This document shows positions 44,803-54,060 of a DNA stretch of 64,000 bases, in pieces (position 1 is the first letter of the stretch; every line of letters begins with the position of its first letter). Origin of the DNA: Streptomyces europaeiscabiei (GTDB taxonomy: Bacteria > Actinomycetota > Actinomycetes > Streptomycetales > Streptomycetaceae). Where the stretch lies: assembly GCF_036346855.1 (NCBI RefSeq), contig NZ_CP107841.1, positions 3,352,001-3,416,000 of the forward strand, given 5' to 3'. The notes beneath the pieces are model-generated. The model saw only the letters and a program-made list of their open reading frames with translations. It did not search any database and was not told where the DNA came from. A program made the position numbers and the translations under genes.

Positions 44803-44897
44803 GGGTCGTGCTCCCTGTCGGTGGGGGGTGAACGTGTGGCTCGGTGCGCGGGGGCGGCCGTCCGGGGAGGAGGGCGGCCGCCGGTCCGCGGGCGGCG

Positions 44898-46580
44898 TCA
44901 GTCCTTGACGGGCTTCAGCGACGTGAGCACGAGGACCGTGCTGCCGTTGCGGTTGCCGAGAGTGGCGTACGGGTTCTCCTCGGAGGGCCAGCCGGTGAAG
45001 CGGGCGTCCGTGTACGCGCCCCACTCGGGGCCGGTGAACAGCGGGACGACGGGCGCGTCCTTGTCGTACAGCTCCTGCAGGCCGTTCATCTGCTCGCGCT
45101 GCGCACTCTCGCCCGTGGCGGCGGCGAAGGCGTCGATGAGCTTGTCGGCCTTCTTGTCGCCGAAGCGGTGGTAGTTCTCCGTGGCCTGCTTGCCGACCGG
45201 CTGCACCATCTTGGTCGACATCACGCCGCGGAAGTACTCGTACGGCGTGGCGCCGTTGTTGCTCCACACGATGCCGGTGTCGAACGTGCCGGTGTTGTAC
45301 GACGCCGAGACCGCTGACCAGTCGGGTGTCTTCACGGTGGCCTTGATGCCGACCTTCGCGAGGTTCTGCTTGATGATGTTGGCGACCGAGATCCAGTCGG
45401 AGGAGGCGGAGCCGACGGAGATGTCGAGCGTGAAGTCCTTGCCGTTCTTCAGCTTGCGCTTGCCGCCGCTCTCCTCGTAGCCGGCCGCGTCGAGGGCCTT
45501 GGCCGCCGCGTCGGTGTCGTACGTCGTCCAGGTGCAGGACGCGGCGAGCGAGGTGTCGCGCCACTTGTCGTACGTGCGGGCCAGACCCGTGCAGTCGGCG
45601 GGTTCGGCGTAGCCGTTCATCGCGACCTTGGTGATCTGGTCGCGGTCGACGGCCATGCTGAGCGCCTTGCGCACGGCCGGATCGTCGAAGGGCGCCTTGG
45701 TGGTGTTCAGCTGCCAGTTGATCATGGCGCCGGTGGCCGGGAACCAGTAGTGGTTGTGCTTCTTGTCCTTGGCGACGAAGGACTTCTCGATGTCCGGGAT
45801 GAACGACTGCGTCCAGTCCACCTCACCGTTGGTGAAGGCGATGTTGGCGCTGTCGTTGCCGGAGAAGGCGAGCATCTGGATGCCGGCGATCCGCTGCTTG
45901 TCCGGCTGCCAGTAGTCGGGGTTCTTGCGCAGCTCGTACGACTGGCTCTGGAACTTCTCGATCTTGGTGTACGGGCCGGTGCCGACGGGGTTCGGGTTGG
46001 TGAACTTCGCCGGGTCCTTCACCTTGGACCAGATGTGCTTCGGCAGGATGTAGTGGCCGCTGATCTCGTAGAAGGCGGTCGAGAACGCCTTGTCGAAGGA
46101 GAACTGCACCGTGTGGGCGTCGACCGCGGTGACCTTGTCCAGGTAGTCGAAGCCGCCGAGCACCTTCTTCTGGAGCTGGAAGGTGTAGACGACGTCGTCG
46201 GCGGTGAGCGGCTTGCCGTCCGACCACTTGACGCCGTCGCGCAGCGTGAAGGTGAGGGATTTGCCGTCCTTGGCCTGCTCCCACTTGGTCGCGAGCCACG
46301 GCGTGTCCTTGGCGTCCGCCATGCTGTGCACCGCCAGCGGCTCGTAGACCGCCTGCAGGGTCATCGGGGCGGCCTGCGGGGAGAGCGGGTTGAAGTTGCG
46401 CGTGAACGTCGCCAGATCCTCGCGCGGGATGGTGAGCAGCTGGTTGCCGGAGGTGTCACCGGCGCCGGAGGTGCCCGAACCACCCGTACAGGCGGACAGG
46501 ACCAGTGCCGCGACGGCGGTCGCGGTGACCGCTCTCAGGACGGCTCGGGGCCGCCGGGAAGGTATGCGGGAGGGTGCCAT
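44898..46580 (-). CDS. Extracellular solute-binding lipoprotein, family 5 (OppA-like)
   Basis: This 560-residue SBP_bac_5 protein has a lipobox at LVLSAC and the family segments LRDGVKWSDGKPLTADDVVYTF and NPVGTGPYTKIEKF. Family 5 proteins bind peptides, but many actinobacterial members bind oligosaccharides. The downstream GH32 genes and upstream LacI gene point to a fructo-oligosaccharide ligand. The ATG at 46580 gives a good signal peptide; the ribosome site is weak (AAGAG). Confidence 0.92.
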   Translation of the reverse strand: MAPSRIPSRRPRAVLRAVTATAVAALVLSACTGGSGTSGAGDTSGNQLLTIPREDLATFTRNFNPLSPQAAPMTLQAVYEPLAVHSMADAKDTPWLATKWEQAKDGKSLTFTLRDGVKWSDGKPLTADDVVYTFQLQKKVLGGFDYLDKVTAVDAHTVQFSFDKAFSTAFYEISGHYILPKHIWSKVKDPAKFTNPNPVGTGPYTKIEKFQSQSYELRKNPDYWQPDKQRIAGIQMLAFSGNDSANIAFTNGEVDWTQSFIPDIEKSFVAKDKKHNHYWFPATGAMINWQLNTTKAPFDDPAVRKALSMAVDRDQITKVAMNGYAEPADCTGLARTYDKWRDTSLAASCTWTTYDTDAAAKALDAAGYEESGGKRKLKNGKDFTLDISVGSASSDWISVANIIKQNLAKVGIKATVKTPDWSAVSASYNTGTFDTGIVWSNNGATPYEYFRGVMSTKMVQPVGKQATENYHRFGDKKADKLIDAFAAATGESAQREQMNGLQELYDKDAPVVPLFTGPEWGAYTDARFTGWPSEENPYATLGNRNGSTVLVLTSLKPVKD

Positions 46581-46654
46581 AATGGAGACTCTTTTCCTCT
46601 CTTCAACACACAGGGCGAAGACGGGACGGGATTCCTCGGCGGACTGATTAGCGG

Positions 46655-47677
46655 TCAGACCGACGAGCGTTCGAGCAGCGGGCAGTCGATCGTCACCTGA
46701 CGGGTGTCGAGCGGCTGCCCCGCTGCGAGAGCGGCGAGCATGTCGATGCCCTTGGTGCCCATGGCCTCGAAGGGCAGGGCGAGCGTCGTCAGCTTCGGCC
46801 GCAGATAGGCGGCGATGAGTTCCTGGTTGTCGAACCCCACCACGGCCACGTCGTGCGGGATGCGCATCCCACGTTCCTTGATCGCGTCGTACGCGCCCAT
46901 CGCCATCCGGTCGTTTCCGCAGAACAGCGCGGTCGGCCGGTCGCCGGGCGGGCGGTCCAGCAGGTCGCAGGCGGCGGTATAGGCGCTGTCGGCGGTCGCC
47001 CAGCCGGGGACGACGAGGGAGGGGTCGGGGGTGATCCCGGCCTCGCGCAGGGCACGTTCGTACCCTTCGCGCCTGCCGATGGCGGCCGGGATCGCCGGGT
47101 CGAGGTTGATGAACCCGATGCGGGTGTGCCCGGCGTCCAGGAGCCGGCGGGTCGCCTTGTAACCGCCCGACACCTCGTCGGGCAGGATGCACGGCAGCTC
47201 ACCGTCCGCGTCGTAGCAGTTGACGAGCACCGTCGGCACCTCCCGGGCGGCCGTGGGGAGTGTGACGGCGCGGTGCCAGGTCGTGGCGTACAGCAGCCCT
47301 TCCACCCGGTGCTCCAGCATCTGGTCGAGCGCGGCGGCCTCCTGGGCGGGGTCGCCCTCGCTCGCGGCGATCAGCAGGAACCTCCGGTCACCCCAGGCGC
47401 GGCTCTGCGCGCCCGTGATCACCTCCCCCGCGAACGGGCCGGTCACAATCTCGGTGATCAGCCCGAACCACCCGCTGCGGTTCGCCGCCAGCGCCCGCGC
47501 CCCGGCGTTGGGCCGGTAGCCGAGCTCGTCTATCGCCGCCAGGATCCGCCGACGGGTCTCCTCGGGGATGGCGGCGCCGGGCTTGTCGTTGAGGACGAAG
47601 GAGACGGTGGTCCGCGAGACGCCCGCGTGGCGTGCCACATCGCTCATGGTCACGCGCTGCGTCCTGTTCGTGGCCAC
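46655..47677 (-). CDS. LacI-family repressor of the fructan unit
   Basis: This 340-residue full-length LacI protein has a helix-turn-helix ([20 protein letters not shown]), a hinge ([12 protein letters not shown]) and a sugar-binding core ending in [18 protein letters not shown]. It heads the minus-strand unit of importer and GH32 genes and is divergent from the sugar kinase. The palindrome TAACGCGCGTTA at 47735-47746 is a typical LacI-type operator and lies between the two start codons. The inducer is presumably a fructose-containing sugar or derivative. Confidence 0.94.
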   Translation of the reverse strand: MATNRTQRVTMSDVARHAGVSRTTVSFVLNDKPGAAIPEETRRRILAAIDELGYRPNAGARALAANRSGWFGLITEIVTGPFAGEVITGAQSRAWGDRRFLLIAASEGDPAQEAAALDQMLEHRVEGLLYATTWHRAVTLPTAAREVPTVLVNCYDADGELPCILPDEVSGGYKATRRLLDAGHTRIGFINLDPAIPAAIGRREGYERALREAGITPDPSLVVPGWATADSAYTAACDLLDRPPGDRPTALFCGNDRMAMGAYDAIKERGMRIPHDVAVVGFDNQELIAAYLRPKLTTLALPFEAMGTKGIDMLAALAAGQPLDTRQVTIDCPLLERSSV

Positions 47678-47734
47678 TTCCAGTCCCTTTCGGCCAGCCG
47701 CAGGCGAGACACCGCCTCCGGTTTCGCGCTTTAA

Positions 47735-47746
47735 TAACGCGCGTTA
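47735..47746. promoter_or_regulatory. LacI-type operator, TAACGCGCGTTA
   Basis: A perfect 12-bp palindrome with central CG, extending to 14 of 16 symmetrical positions (AATAACGCGCGTTACT). It lies between the divergent LacI and kinase genes, 58 bases upstream of the repressor start. It probably controls both directions. Confidence 0.8.
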
Positions 47747-47874
47747 CTTCCGTGTGGCAGGGAAGTTACGTCCGTCTTGAGCGGCATGTCAATACCTGCA
47801 CAAGGGCTGCATCAGGCCACCGACCCCGGTGCCCTTCGCACCCGCACTCTTCCTGAGAGAGGCAGACAGTCACC

Positions 47875-48864
47875 ATGGCCCGACCCCAGGCCCCCGTCAG
47901 TGTCACCGTCCTCGGCGAGTGCGTCGCCGACGCCTTCACCGACCCCGCCCGGTCCAGCTCCGACGAGCTCGCGCTGCGGGCCCTGCCCGGTGGCGGCCCC
48001 GCCAACACCGCCGTCGCCCTCGCCCGGCTCGGCACCCCCACCCGCTTCCTCGGGCGCTTCTCCACTGATGTCTTCGGCACCCTCTTCCGTGCCCGCCTCA
48101 GCGCCTCCGGCGTCGACCTGACCGGCAGCGTGACCGCCCCCGAACCCAGCACCCTCGCCGTCGCCGACCTCGACGAGACCGGCCAGGCCACGTACACCTT
48201 CCACGCCGAGAACGCGGCCGACTGGCAGTGGACCGACGAAGAACTCGCCACCACCGGGTGGGACGGCGCGGCCTGCCTACACACCGGCTCACTGGCCCTG
48301 ATACGCCAACCCGGCGGCACCCGCGTCGAGGACCACCTCGCCAAGGCCCGCGAGCATGTCACCGTGTCCATCGACCCCAACGTCCGGCCCCTGCTCGTAC
48401 CGCCCGCCGCCTACCGCGAACGGCTCCCCCACTGGTGCGCCCTCGCCGACATCCTCCGCCTGAGCGAGGACGACCTCGGCCTGCTCCTCCCCGGTGTCAG
48501 CCCCGAGGAGGCGTGCGACACCTGGCACGCCGCCGGCGCGCGCCTCGTCGTCATCACCTTGGGCGGACGGGGCGCCCTCGCCTCCCTCGACGGACTCCGC
48601 GTCACCGTCCCGGCCCCTGCCGTCGACGTCGTCGACACCGTCGGCGCCGGAGACTCCTTCACCGCGGGCCTGCTCCACCGCCTCGCAGCCCTCGGACACC
48701 TCGGCGGCCGCCTCGACCGACTGAACCTCGAAGACCTCACCGACGCCTGCCACTTCGCCGCCCGCGTCGCCGCCCTGACCTGCTCAGTCCCCGGAGCGAA
48801 CCCGCCCCGGGCGGACGAAGCGGCGCTGGATGCCGACGTGGAACAGCTCCTGCCGCATGCCTGA
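47875..48864 (+). CDS. PfkB-family sugar kinase (probable fructokinase)
   Basis: This 329-residue ribokinase-fold enzyme has PGGGPANTAVALARLG near the N-terminus (substrate lid/glycine motif) and the C-terminal PfkB signature with catalytic Asp in DTVGAGDSFTAGLL. It would phosphorylate the fructose released by the GH32 enzymes at the expense of ATP. It is divergent from the LacI gene across the shared operator. The start at 47875 has GAGAGGCAG upstream. Sugar specificity is inferred from context. Confidence 0.92.
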   Translation: MARPQAPVSVTVLGECVADAFTDPARSSSDELALRALPGGGPANTAVALARLGTPTRFLGRFSTDVFGTLFRARLSASGVDLTGSVTAPEPSTLAVADLDETGQATYTFHAENAADWQWTDEELATTGWDGAACLHTGSLALIRQPGGTRVEDHLAKAREHVTVSIDPNVRPLLVPPAAYRERLPHWCALADILRLSEDDLGLLLPGVSPEEACDTWHAAGARLVVITLGGRGALASLDGLRVTVPAPAVDVVDTVGAGDSFTAGLLHRLAALGHLGGRLDRLNLEDLTDACHFAARVAALTCSVPGANPPRADEAALDADVEQLLPHA

Positions 48865-48877
48865 ACAGGGCATGCCC

Positions 48878-48903
48878 GTTCCCGCAGACAAGACTGCGGG
48901 AAC
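48878..48903 (+). terminator. Terminator of the kinase gene
   Basis: GTTCCCGCAG pairs perfectly with CTGCGGGAAC across a 6-base loop, 14 bases after the stop codon. Confidence 0.8.
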
Positions 48904-49559
48904 CGGCGTCGAATCCAAACGGCCGGAACCCCGTACGCGCTGTCGCCTTGGCGTCGTCATGGGTACGGGGCCGCAGAGCCGGAGAGCCGAGCGGTGCTTG
49001 AGATCAGGTGCGGCTCTCAGTGAGGTCTGCCGAGTCGTCCCGGATGCGGTCGGTCCCCCTCGCGCAGTGCGTCGACTCGACGGCGAGCTGCGAGCTGCGA
49101 GCTCGTGCTGTTCCAGCAGTCCGACAACCGACGGCATCCGGGGCTCACGAGAAGTACTCACTGTGCGAACGGAGTGAACCGGCCGACGCGGACAGGACCG
49201 ACCGACGACTTCATCGGCCGCCTTGCCTTCTCCCCGGACACCGGCACCCTCGCCGCCCCCGTCGACGAGTACGCACAAACACCGGGAGGGCTCCCCCAGA
49301 CAGCAGGGACCGCTCCGCGCCTCGCCGTACTCACCGCGCGAGTGGAGGTGATCCATCTGAGACGCGTTCATCGAAGCCGCCGGCTGTCACACCGACAGCG
49401 ACGGGGCGTCGGAACAATTCTCAGCAGCCGACGGTCGGCAGCCTGCCTCACGACCGACCGATGGCCCAGCACCTTGGCCGAACCGGGTTCCGTACATGGA
49501 ACGCCACCAGGTCCTCCTGGACGTGCTCGCCGACACCTGCCCGCCGATCGTGCCGCCGG

Positions 49560-50198
49560 TGGGGCAGTTTCCTCTTCGGGCTGTTTCCTAGATTTCCTAG
49601 ATCCATCGGCCATCACCAGGACGCTCTCTCAGCAGCCACCTGCCGCCAAGGAACACCAGGTACACCATCGGCACGCAGAACGCCGACACCCACTGGGCGA
49701 CATCACGGATCGATCGACACGAGGGCGACAGTGGCCCCACAGTGCGATGAGCAGCCGCCATCGCCCTACTCGCGCCCACGCACCCGCCATGCCGGATCTG
49801 CACCGCCTTCGCTGCCGACCCGGTGCTCGTCTCCCGCGCTGGGGACAGCAGCCCGTCCCACGCAACCCGCAAACGGGACAACGAATCGGCCCGGAGAAAC
49901 CGTCGGCCTGGACACGGCTGCGTCGTCCCGGTCCCTGTCCGGTCCCTGGAGCTTGGTATCGAGCCTCAGGGCAGTCGCCCGGACGGCGAGCGACAACCAC
50001 AAGAACCTACTTCGCCACAGGTCAGAGGAGTCGGAGCTCACCCGAGCGCCAGCGGACCCCAAACTCGCGAGCAGCGGATTCGGTCCGTACAGGCAAAGTT
50101 GACGATCCGACAGGACAAAATAAACGTTTCCTCAGGTCAGAGACCTGCTGAAGTGGGGCGGGTGGGACTCGAACCCACGGCCGACGGATTATGAGTCC
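49560..50198. repeat. Island repeat R5 (complete copy with tRNA end)
   Basis: The most complete copy. It has the left motifs of R1/R3, the middle (ACGCAACCCGCAAACGGG) that shows the unsplit form of the R3/R4 target, and the right part shared with R4 and R6 (GGCAAAGTTGACGATCCGAC, CAGGTCAGAGACCTG) running into the tRNA 3' half. Confidence 0.9.
50154..50198 (-). repeat. Displaced 3' half of tRNA(CAU), att-like site
   Basis: This 45-base segment is identical to 59024-59068 of the intact tRNA gene, from the discriminator base to the anticodon loop. As at 26.1 kb, CCA is not encoded next to it (TTC instead). It marks the boundary between two stacked insertions. Confidence 0.93.
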
Positions 50199-50330
50199 TT
50201 TGAGGATCTTGGCGGACCTTGCCGATCAACGCTCATCTCTGACGTTTTCCCAGGTCATATGCGGTTATCCATGATGGGGCCAGTCAGCCCTTGTCAGTCC
50301 GTTCCTGTCCTTGCGGCCTCAACTCGGCCT
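50199..50330. repeat. Left-arm repeat L2
   Basis: It begins TTTGAGGATCTTGGCGGACC directly after the tRNA fragment, like L1, and contains a CCTTGTCAGTCCGTTCCTGT segment resembling the T/G-rich core of L0 and L1. Similarity is lower than between L0 and L1. Confidence 0.55.
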
Positions 50331-50430
50331 CAATGAGGCCCGACGGGATCGCACTGAAGAGACAGAGGGCAATCTCGCCAGCTCAAGGACGAGAGTCGAA
50401 CCCGCGCGCAGCGGAGTGCCTTACCGACGC

Positions 50431-50469
50431 GATGATGCTCCACTCCAGGCACCGGAGTGGAGCATCATC
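50431..50469 (-). terminator. Strong hairpin beyond the antitoxin gene
   Basis: GATGATGCTCCACTCC pairs perfectly with GGAGTGGAGCATCATC (16 bp, 7-base loop), 68 bases past the antitoxin stop codon. It is the likely terminator of the toxin-antitoxin pair. Confidence 0.75.
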
Positions 50470-50536
50470 CCTGACATCAGGAGGCGACCCCGCCTGCCGG
50501 ACCGCGCATGGACCTGGCCGCAGCCCGTCGACCGGG

Positions 50537-50875
50537 TCAGCCGAGGACGTAGCTCTCATCACCGAAGTCAGCGACGATCTTCAGCTTGCCGCCGAGCGCC
50601 TTGACGTAGGCAGCGAGGGTGTCGACCTCGCTGCGCTCCAACTGACCCTTCTCGATGCGCGAGACACGGGCCTGGGTGACACCCATGGCTTCGGCGACCT
50701 GGACCTGTGTGGTGTGCTGCCGCTTTCGCAACTCGGCGAGGCGGTGCACACGGGAGGCCAGGACCATCGCCTGCGCCCCCTTCTGGATCTGGTCCTTTTC
50801 GGCATCGGTGAAGGCGAAATCCTCGGCCAGGTCCCCCCAGGAGACGGCCTGCGGGTCCTTGAGGTGATCAGTCAT
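50537..50875 (-). CDS. XRE-family antitoxin (HigA-like)
   Basis: This 112-residue protein has a C-terminal helix-turn-helix of the XRE class (TQVQVAEAMGVTQARVSRIE) and a helical N-terminus. Its start overlaps the toxin stop by 4 bases, with the toxin first, the gene order of HigBA modules. It should bind and neutralise the toxin and repress the shared promoter near 51260-51290. The pair sits next to the tRNA fragment that bounds the last island segment, so it may stabilise that segment. Confidence 0.88.
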   Translation of the reverse strand: MTDHLKDPQAVSWGDLAEDFAFTDAEKDQIQKGAQAMVLASRVHRLAELRKRQHTTQVQVAEAMGVTQARVSRIEKGQLERSEVDTLAAYVKALGGKLKIVADFGDESYVLG

Positions 50876-51249
50876 CGTGCCCCGTCCTCTCCATCGATTC
50901 GCTTCAGATGCTCCGCGTATGCCTGCTCCGCCTGGGGCACCGCGACGCGATACCAGCCGGACCAGTTGCCCGCCTTGTCACCGCCGACCAGGATCACGGC
51001 CTGGCGGTCCGGGTCGAACACGAACAACAACCGCACTTCCGTCGCCCCTGCCGAGCCGGGGCGAAGCTCCTTGAGGTTCGACAGCACGGAGCCCTTGATC
51101 GTGTCCACCAGAGGCCGACCCAACGCGGGACCTTCCTCCTGAAGGGCAGTGACAGCCTGACTGACCTGAATCAGCGTGTCACGGTCAGTACGGCGCAGGC
51201 TGTGCAGCCACGAAAGAGCCGGCTCGACCACGACGATCTTCCAAGTCAC
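50872..51249 (-). CDS. RelE/ParE-superfamily toxin (HigB-like, Gp49-type)
   Basis: This 125-residue protein matches the phage-derived Gp49/HigB-like toxins. It begins with a W-x-I-x-x-x-E-P-A-x-x-W-L pattern and has a core of NLKELRPGSAGATEVRLLFVFD, then AVILVGGDKAGNW. Members cut mRNA at the ribosome. Upstream, near 51265-51290, an AT-rich patch (ATTTATTACACTG on +) is the probable promoter. The activity is inferred from family and operon layout. Confidence 0.88.
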   Translation of the reverse strand: MTWKIVVVEPALSWLHSLRRTDRDTLIQVSQAVTALQEEGPALGRPLVDTIKGSVLSNLKELRPGSAGATEVRLLFVFDPDRQAVILVGGDKAGNWSGWYRVAVPQAEQAYAEHLKRIDGEDGAR

Positions 51250-51436
51250 GCACGAGCCCCCATCTGCAATTTATTACACTGAAAGCATACACCTCTGACG
51301 TCATATTGGGAGATGCTACGGCCCTCTCAGCCACCTGCCGCTTCGACGGCGGGCATGCCACTACCTACAGGGTCGAGAACGCCCCGCTTCAGGACCCACG
51401 CGGTCCGCCGGGACACCGCGAAGGCTCCCGAAGGGC

Positions 51437-52045
51437 TCAGCGGGGCTGGAGACCGCGCAGCAGGAGATGCACCAGGTCATCGATGCCGTCGAGTGCCGCC
51501 TTCGGGTCGGCCGTGTTCTGGGTCGCGAACGTGGCGGTGCCGTGCAGGGCGGCACCCACGGCGAGCGTGAGTCGGGCGGGATCTCCCTCGATGATCTCGC
51601 CGCGTTCCTGCGCATCCACGATGACCCGCTCGAAAAACTCCGACGCGCGGCGGGCGAGGCCGAGGATCTCATCGGAGGCGTCGGAGCCGTGCCTGCGGGC
51701 GAACATGAGCTCCAGAAGCGCGGAGTTGGCGGTGGCGAAGGCGACATAGGCCCGAGCGAGCGCGGTGAGGCGGAGCTGGATCGGGAGGGCGGGATCGTCG
51801 GCGCCGGCGAGGGCCTGGGTCAGTCGCTCGTAGCCGTCGAGCGCCAAGGCGTGGAGCAGGGCCTGCTTGTCCTTGAAGTGGCGCCCCGGGGCCGCGTGAC
51901 TGACGCCGATGTCCCGGGCCAGCTCGCGCAGCGACAGGGATCCCGCCCCCTTCTCGCGCAGGGTGCGCTCGGCCCCGTCGAGCAGGGCGGCGCGCAGGTC
52001 TCCGTGGTGATAGGGGCGACTCCCGGGCTTTCGCAGCATGTGCAT
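51437..52045 (-). CDS. TetR-family regulator divergent from SDR gene
   Basis: A protein of about 202 residues. The helix-turn-helix (YHHGDLRAALLDGAERTL, then LARDIGVSHAAPGRHFKDKQAL) belongs to a TetR subgroup with PGRHF in the recognition region, and a C-terminal WHG-like effector domain ends in DDLVHLLLRGLQ. ATGs at 52045 and 52039 are both possible; neither has a strong ribosome site. It is divergent from the SDR gene at 52138, with three CATTGTTG repeats in between. Confidence 0.88.
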   Translation of the reverse strand: MHMLRKPGSRPYHHGDLRAALLDGAERTLREKGAGSLSLRELARDIGVSHAAPGRHFKDKQALLHALALDGYERLTQALAGADDPALPIQLRLTALARAYVAFATANSALLELMFARRHGSDASDEILGLARRASEFFERVIVDAQERGEIIEGDPARLTLAVGAALHGTATFATQNTADPKAALDGIDDLVHLLLRGLQPR

Positions 52046-52073
52046 CACCGTAACCCAATATGGCCACTGCCAT

Positions 52074-52117
52074 CATTGTTGTCACCGTCACCATTGTTGG
52101 CGTTGACAGCATTGTTG
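52074..52117. promoter_or_regulatory. Three CATTGTTG direct repeats at exact 18-bp spacing
   Basis: CATTGTTG occurs at 52074-52081, 52092-52099 and 52110-52117, each separated by 10 bases. The array overlaps the -35 region and spacer of the SDR promoter. It is probably the binding site of the adjacent TetR protein or another regulator. Confidence 0.7.
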
Positions 52118-52131
52118 CTGCCGCCTACATT
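52103..52131 (+). promoter_or_regulatory. Consensus-like promoter for a leaderless SDR transcript
   Basis: TTGACA (52103-52108), a 17-base spacer and TACATT (52126-52131) form a vegetative-type promoter. The SDR start codon begins 7 bases after the -10 element, so the mRNA would start at or next to the ATG. Confidence 0.75.
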
Positions 52132-52137
52132 GAGGTC

Positions 52138-53076
52138 ATGGCAACGGACAAGAACACCAGCAAGTGGAACGCGACCCACCTCCCCGACCTCACCGGTCGC
52201 ACGGCCGTGATCACGGGCGCCAACAGCGGCATCGGCCGCACGGCGGCGGTGGCACTGGCAGGCGCCGGCGCCCATGTGGTCTTCGCGGTACGGGACCTGG
52301 AGCGTGGCCGGACGGCGGCGAACTCCGTGCGCGGCAGCACCGAGGTGCGCCGCCTGGACCTGGCGGACCTGTCGTCCGTACGGGAATTCACGGAGGGATG
52401 GGAGGGCCGCCCGCTGAGCCTGCTGATCAACAACGCGGGTGTGATGATGCTGCCGCAGCAGCAGACGCGGGACGGCTTCGAGATGCAGTTCGGCACGAAC
52501 CACCTGGGCCACTTCGCCCTGACGAACCTGCTGCTGCCGTACGTCACGGACCGGGTCGTCACGCTGGCGTCCTCGGCCCACCGCTGGGGCGACGCCACGA
52601 TCGACTTCGACGACCTGAACCTGACGAGGTCCTACACCCCGCAGCGCGCCTACGCCCGATCGAAGCTGGCGAATCTCCTGTTCACTCTCGAACTGCAGCG
52701 CCGCCTGACCGAGGCGGGCTCCGCTGTCCGCGCCACGGCCGCGCACCCCGGCTACGCGGCCACCAACCTCGCGACACACATAGCGAACCCGTTCGCCCGC
52801 GCCATCGTGCCGCTCACCAACAAGTTCCTCGCCCAGAACGACGTGGACGGCGCACTACCGACGCTGTACGCGGCGACGCAGGACCTACCCGGCGCGAGCT
52901 ACGTCGGCCCCGACGGCAAGGGCGAGTCGAAGGGCGCCCCGACCCTCGTGGGCCGCACGACCGCAGCCAGCGACCCGGTTGCCGCCCGGCGCCTGTGGAC
53001 CGCGTCCGAGGAACTCACCGGGACGAGCTTCCCGCAGGAGATCCGGGTGCCGGGCCGGGAGTCTGTTTCCCGGTGA
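52138..53076 (+). CDS. Short-chain dehydrogenase/reductase (retinol dehydrogenase-like)
   Basis: This 312-residue NAD(P)-dependent oxidoreductase has the cofactor motif TGANSGIGR, the NNAG motif (LLINNAGVMM), and the catalytic Ser in SSAHRW with Y/K in YARSKLAN. No ribosome site precedes the ATG, in keeping with a leaderless mRNA from the promoter ending at 52131. It is divergent from, and probably repressed by, the TetR protein. The substrate is unknown. Confidence 0.93.
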   Translation: MATDKNTSKWNATHLPDLTGRTAVITGANSGIGRTAAVALAGAGAHVVFAVRDLERGRTAANSVRGSTEVRRLDLADLSSVREFTEGWEGRPLSLLINNAGVMMLPQQQTRDGFEMQFGTNHLGHFALTNLLLPYVTDRVVTLASSAHRWGDATIDFDDLNLTRSYTPQRAYARSKLANLLFTLELQRRLTEAGSAVRATAAHPGYAATNLATHIANPFARAIVPLTNKFLAQNDVDGALPTLYAATQDLPGASYVGPDGKGESKGAPTLVGRTTAASDPVAARRLWTASEELTGTSFPQEIRVPGRESVSR

Positions 53077-53241
53077 GACCGGCGCAGGACCGCTGACCGT
53101 GACGCTTCGGCCCGCTACCTAATCCCTGTCCCCGCCTCCACGTCCAGCTCGAAAGCCGGACTCTCGTCCCATCCAACAAACCAGGACGGCTATCCCATTC
53201 GCGTGGGTGGCCGCCCATTCCCACCACAGAAGGTCTACGTC

Positions 53242-54060
53242 ATGAGCAAGGTCTGGTTCATCACCGGTTCGTCGCGCGGTTTCGGCCGCGAGTTCGCCCT
53301 AGCCGCCCTGGAGCGCGGCGACCAGGTCGCCGCCACCGCCCGGAACACCGAAACGCTGACCGACCTGGTCGAGCGGTTCGGCGACGCAGTACTGCCGCTG
53401 CGTCTGGACGTCACCGACCGCACGCAGGCGTTCGAGGCGGTCGCCGCGGCCAAGGAGCGGTTCGGCCGGCTCGACATCGTGGTCAACAACGCCGGTTACG
53501 CCCTGGCCGGCGCCGTCGAGGAGCTCGGCGAGCAGGAGCTGCGCGACCAGCTGGAGACCAACGTCTTCGGCGTGTTCCACGTCACCCAGGCGGTGTTGCC
53601 CATCCTGCGGGCGCAGGGCAGCGGGCACATCCTCCAGGTCTCCTCCGCCATGGGCCTGACGGCCTCCGGCGGCACCGGCGGCTACAACGCCTCCAAGTGG
53701 GCGCTGGAAGCCCTGAGCGAGGCGCTCTCCCAGGAGGTCGCGTCCTTCGGCATCAAGGTCACGCTGATCGAACCCGGCGGCTTCTCCACCGGCTTCAACG
53801 ACTCGTCGGTCTTCACCGCGAACCGCAAGGACGCCTACGACCCCCTGCACACGGCGCTGATCGAGATGGGCGCCACCATCCAGGTGCCGGGCCCCGAGGG
53901 TGTCGGCGGTGCGATTCTCCAACTCGTCGACGCCGAGGAGCCGCCGCTGCGCGTGTTCTTCGGCGAGCAGCCCACCCAGTGGATACCCGCGGTGTACCAG
54001 CAGCGCCTGCAGACCTGGGCCGAGTGGGCGCACGTGTCCAAGGCCGCGGAAGGCAAGTAA
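53242..54060 (+). CDS. Short-chain dehydrogenase/reductase
   Basis: This 272-residue SDR of the classical group has TGSSRGFGR, NNAG (VVNNAGYAL), catalytic Ser in QVSSAMG and the YNASK pair. The start at 53242 has AGAAGG upstream. It follows the first SDR on the same strand after 165 bases and may be co-regulated. Confidence 0.93.
   Translation: MSKVWFITGSSRGFGREFALAALERGDQVAATARNTETLTDLVERFGDAVLPLRLDVTDRTQAFEAVAAAKERFGRLDIVVNNAGYALAGAVEELGEQELRDQLETNVFGVFHVTQAVLPILRAQGSGHILQVSSAMGLTASGGTGGYNASKWALEALSEALSQEVASFGIKVTLIEPGGFSTGFNDSSVFTANRKDAYDPLHTALIEMGATIQVPGPEGVGGAILQLVDAEEPPLRVFFGEQPTQWIPAVYQQRLQTWAEWAHVSKAAEGK

Larger units (their letters stand above)
48865..50536. other. 1.7-kb gap with repeat R5, tRNA fragment and L2
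   Basis: No supported gene. After the kinase terminator come about 650 bases in which I see nothing definite, then R5 (49560-50198) with its tRNA 3' half, left-arm repeat L2 and a strong hairpin (50431-50469). Long + frames in R5 are not kept in frame among the repeat copies. Confidence 0.65.

Noticed and set aside
44898..47192. Long minus frame joining the LacI and binding-protein regions
   Set aside because: The part upstream of 46580 is a shadow of the LacI gene. The lipoprotein signal begins at 46580.
50390..50430. GAGAGTCGAACCCGCGC resembling a tRNA T-arm
   Set aside because: The putative stem pairs poorly and no other tRNA arms are present; too little to call a tRNA fragment.
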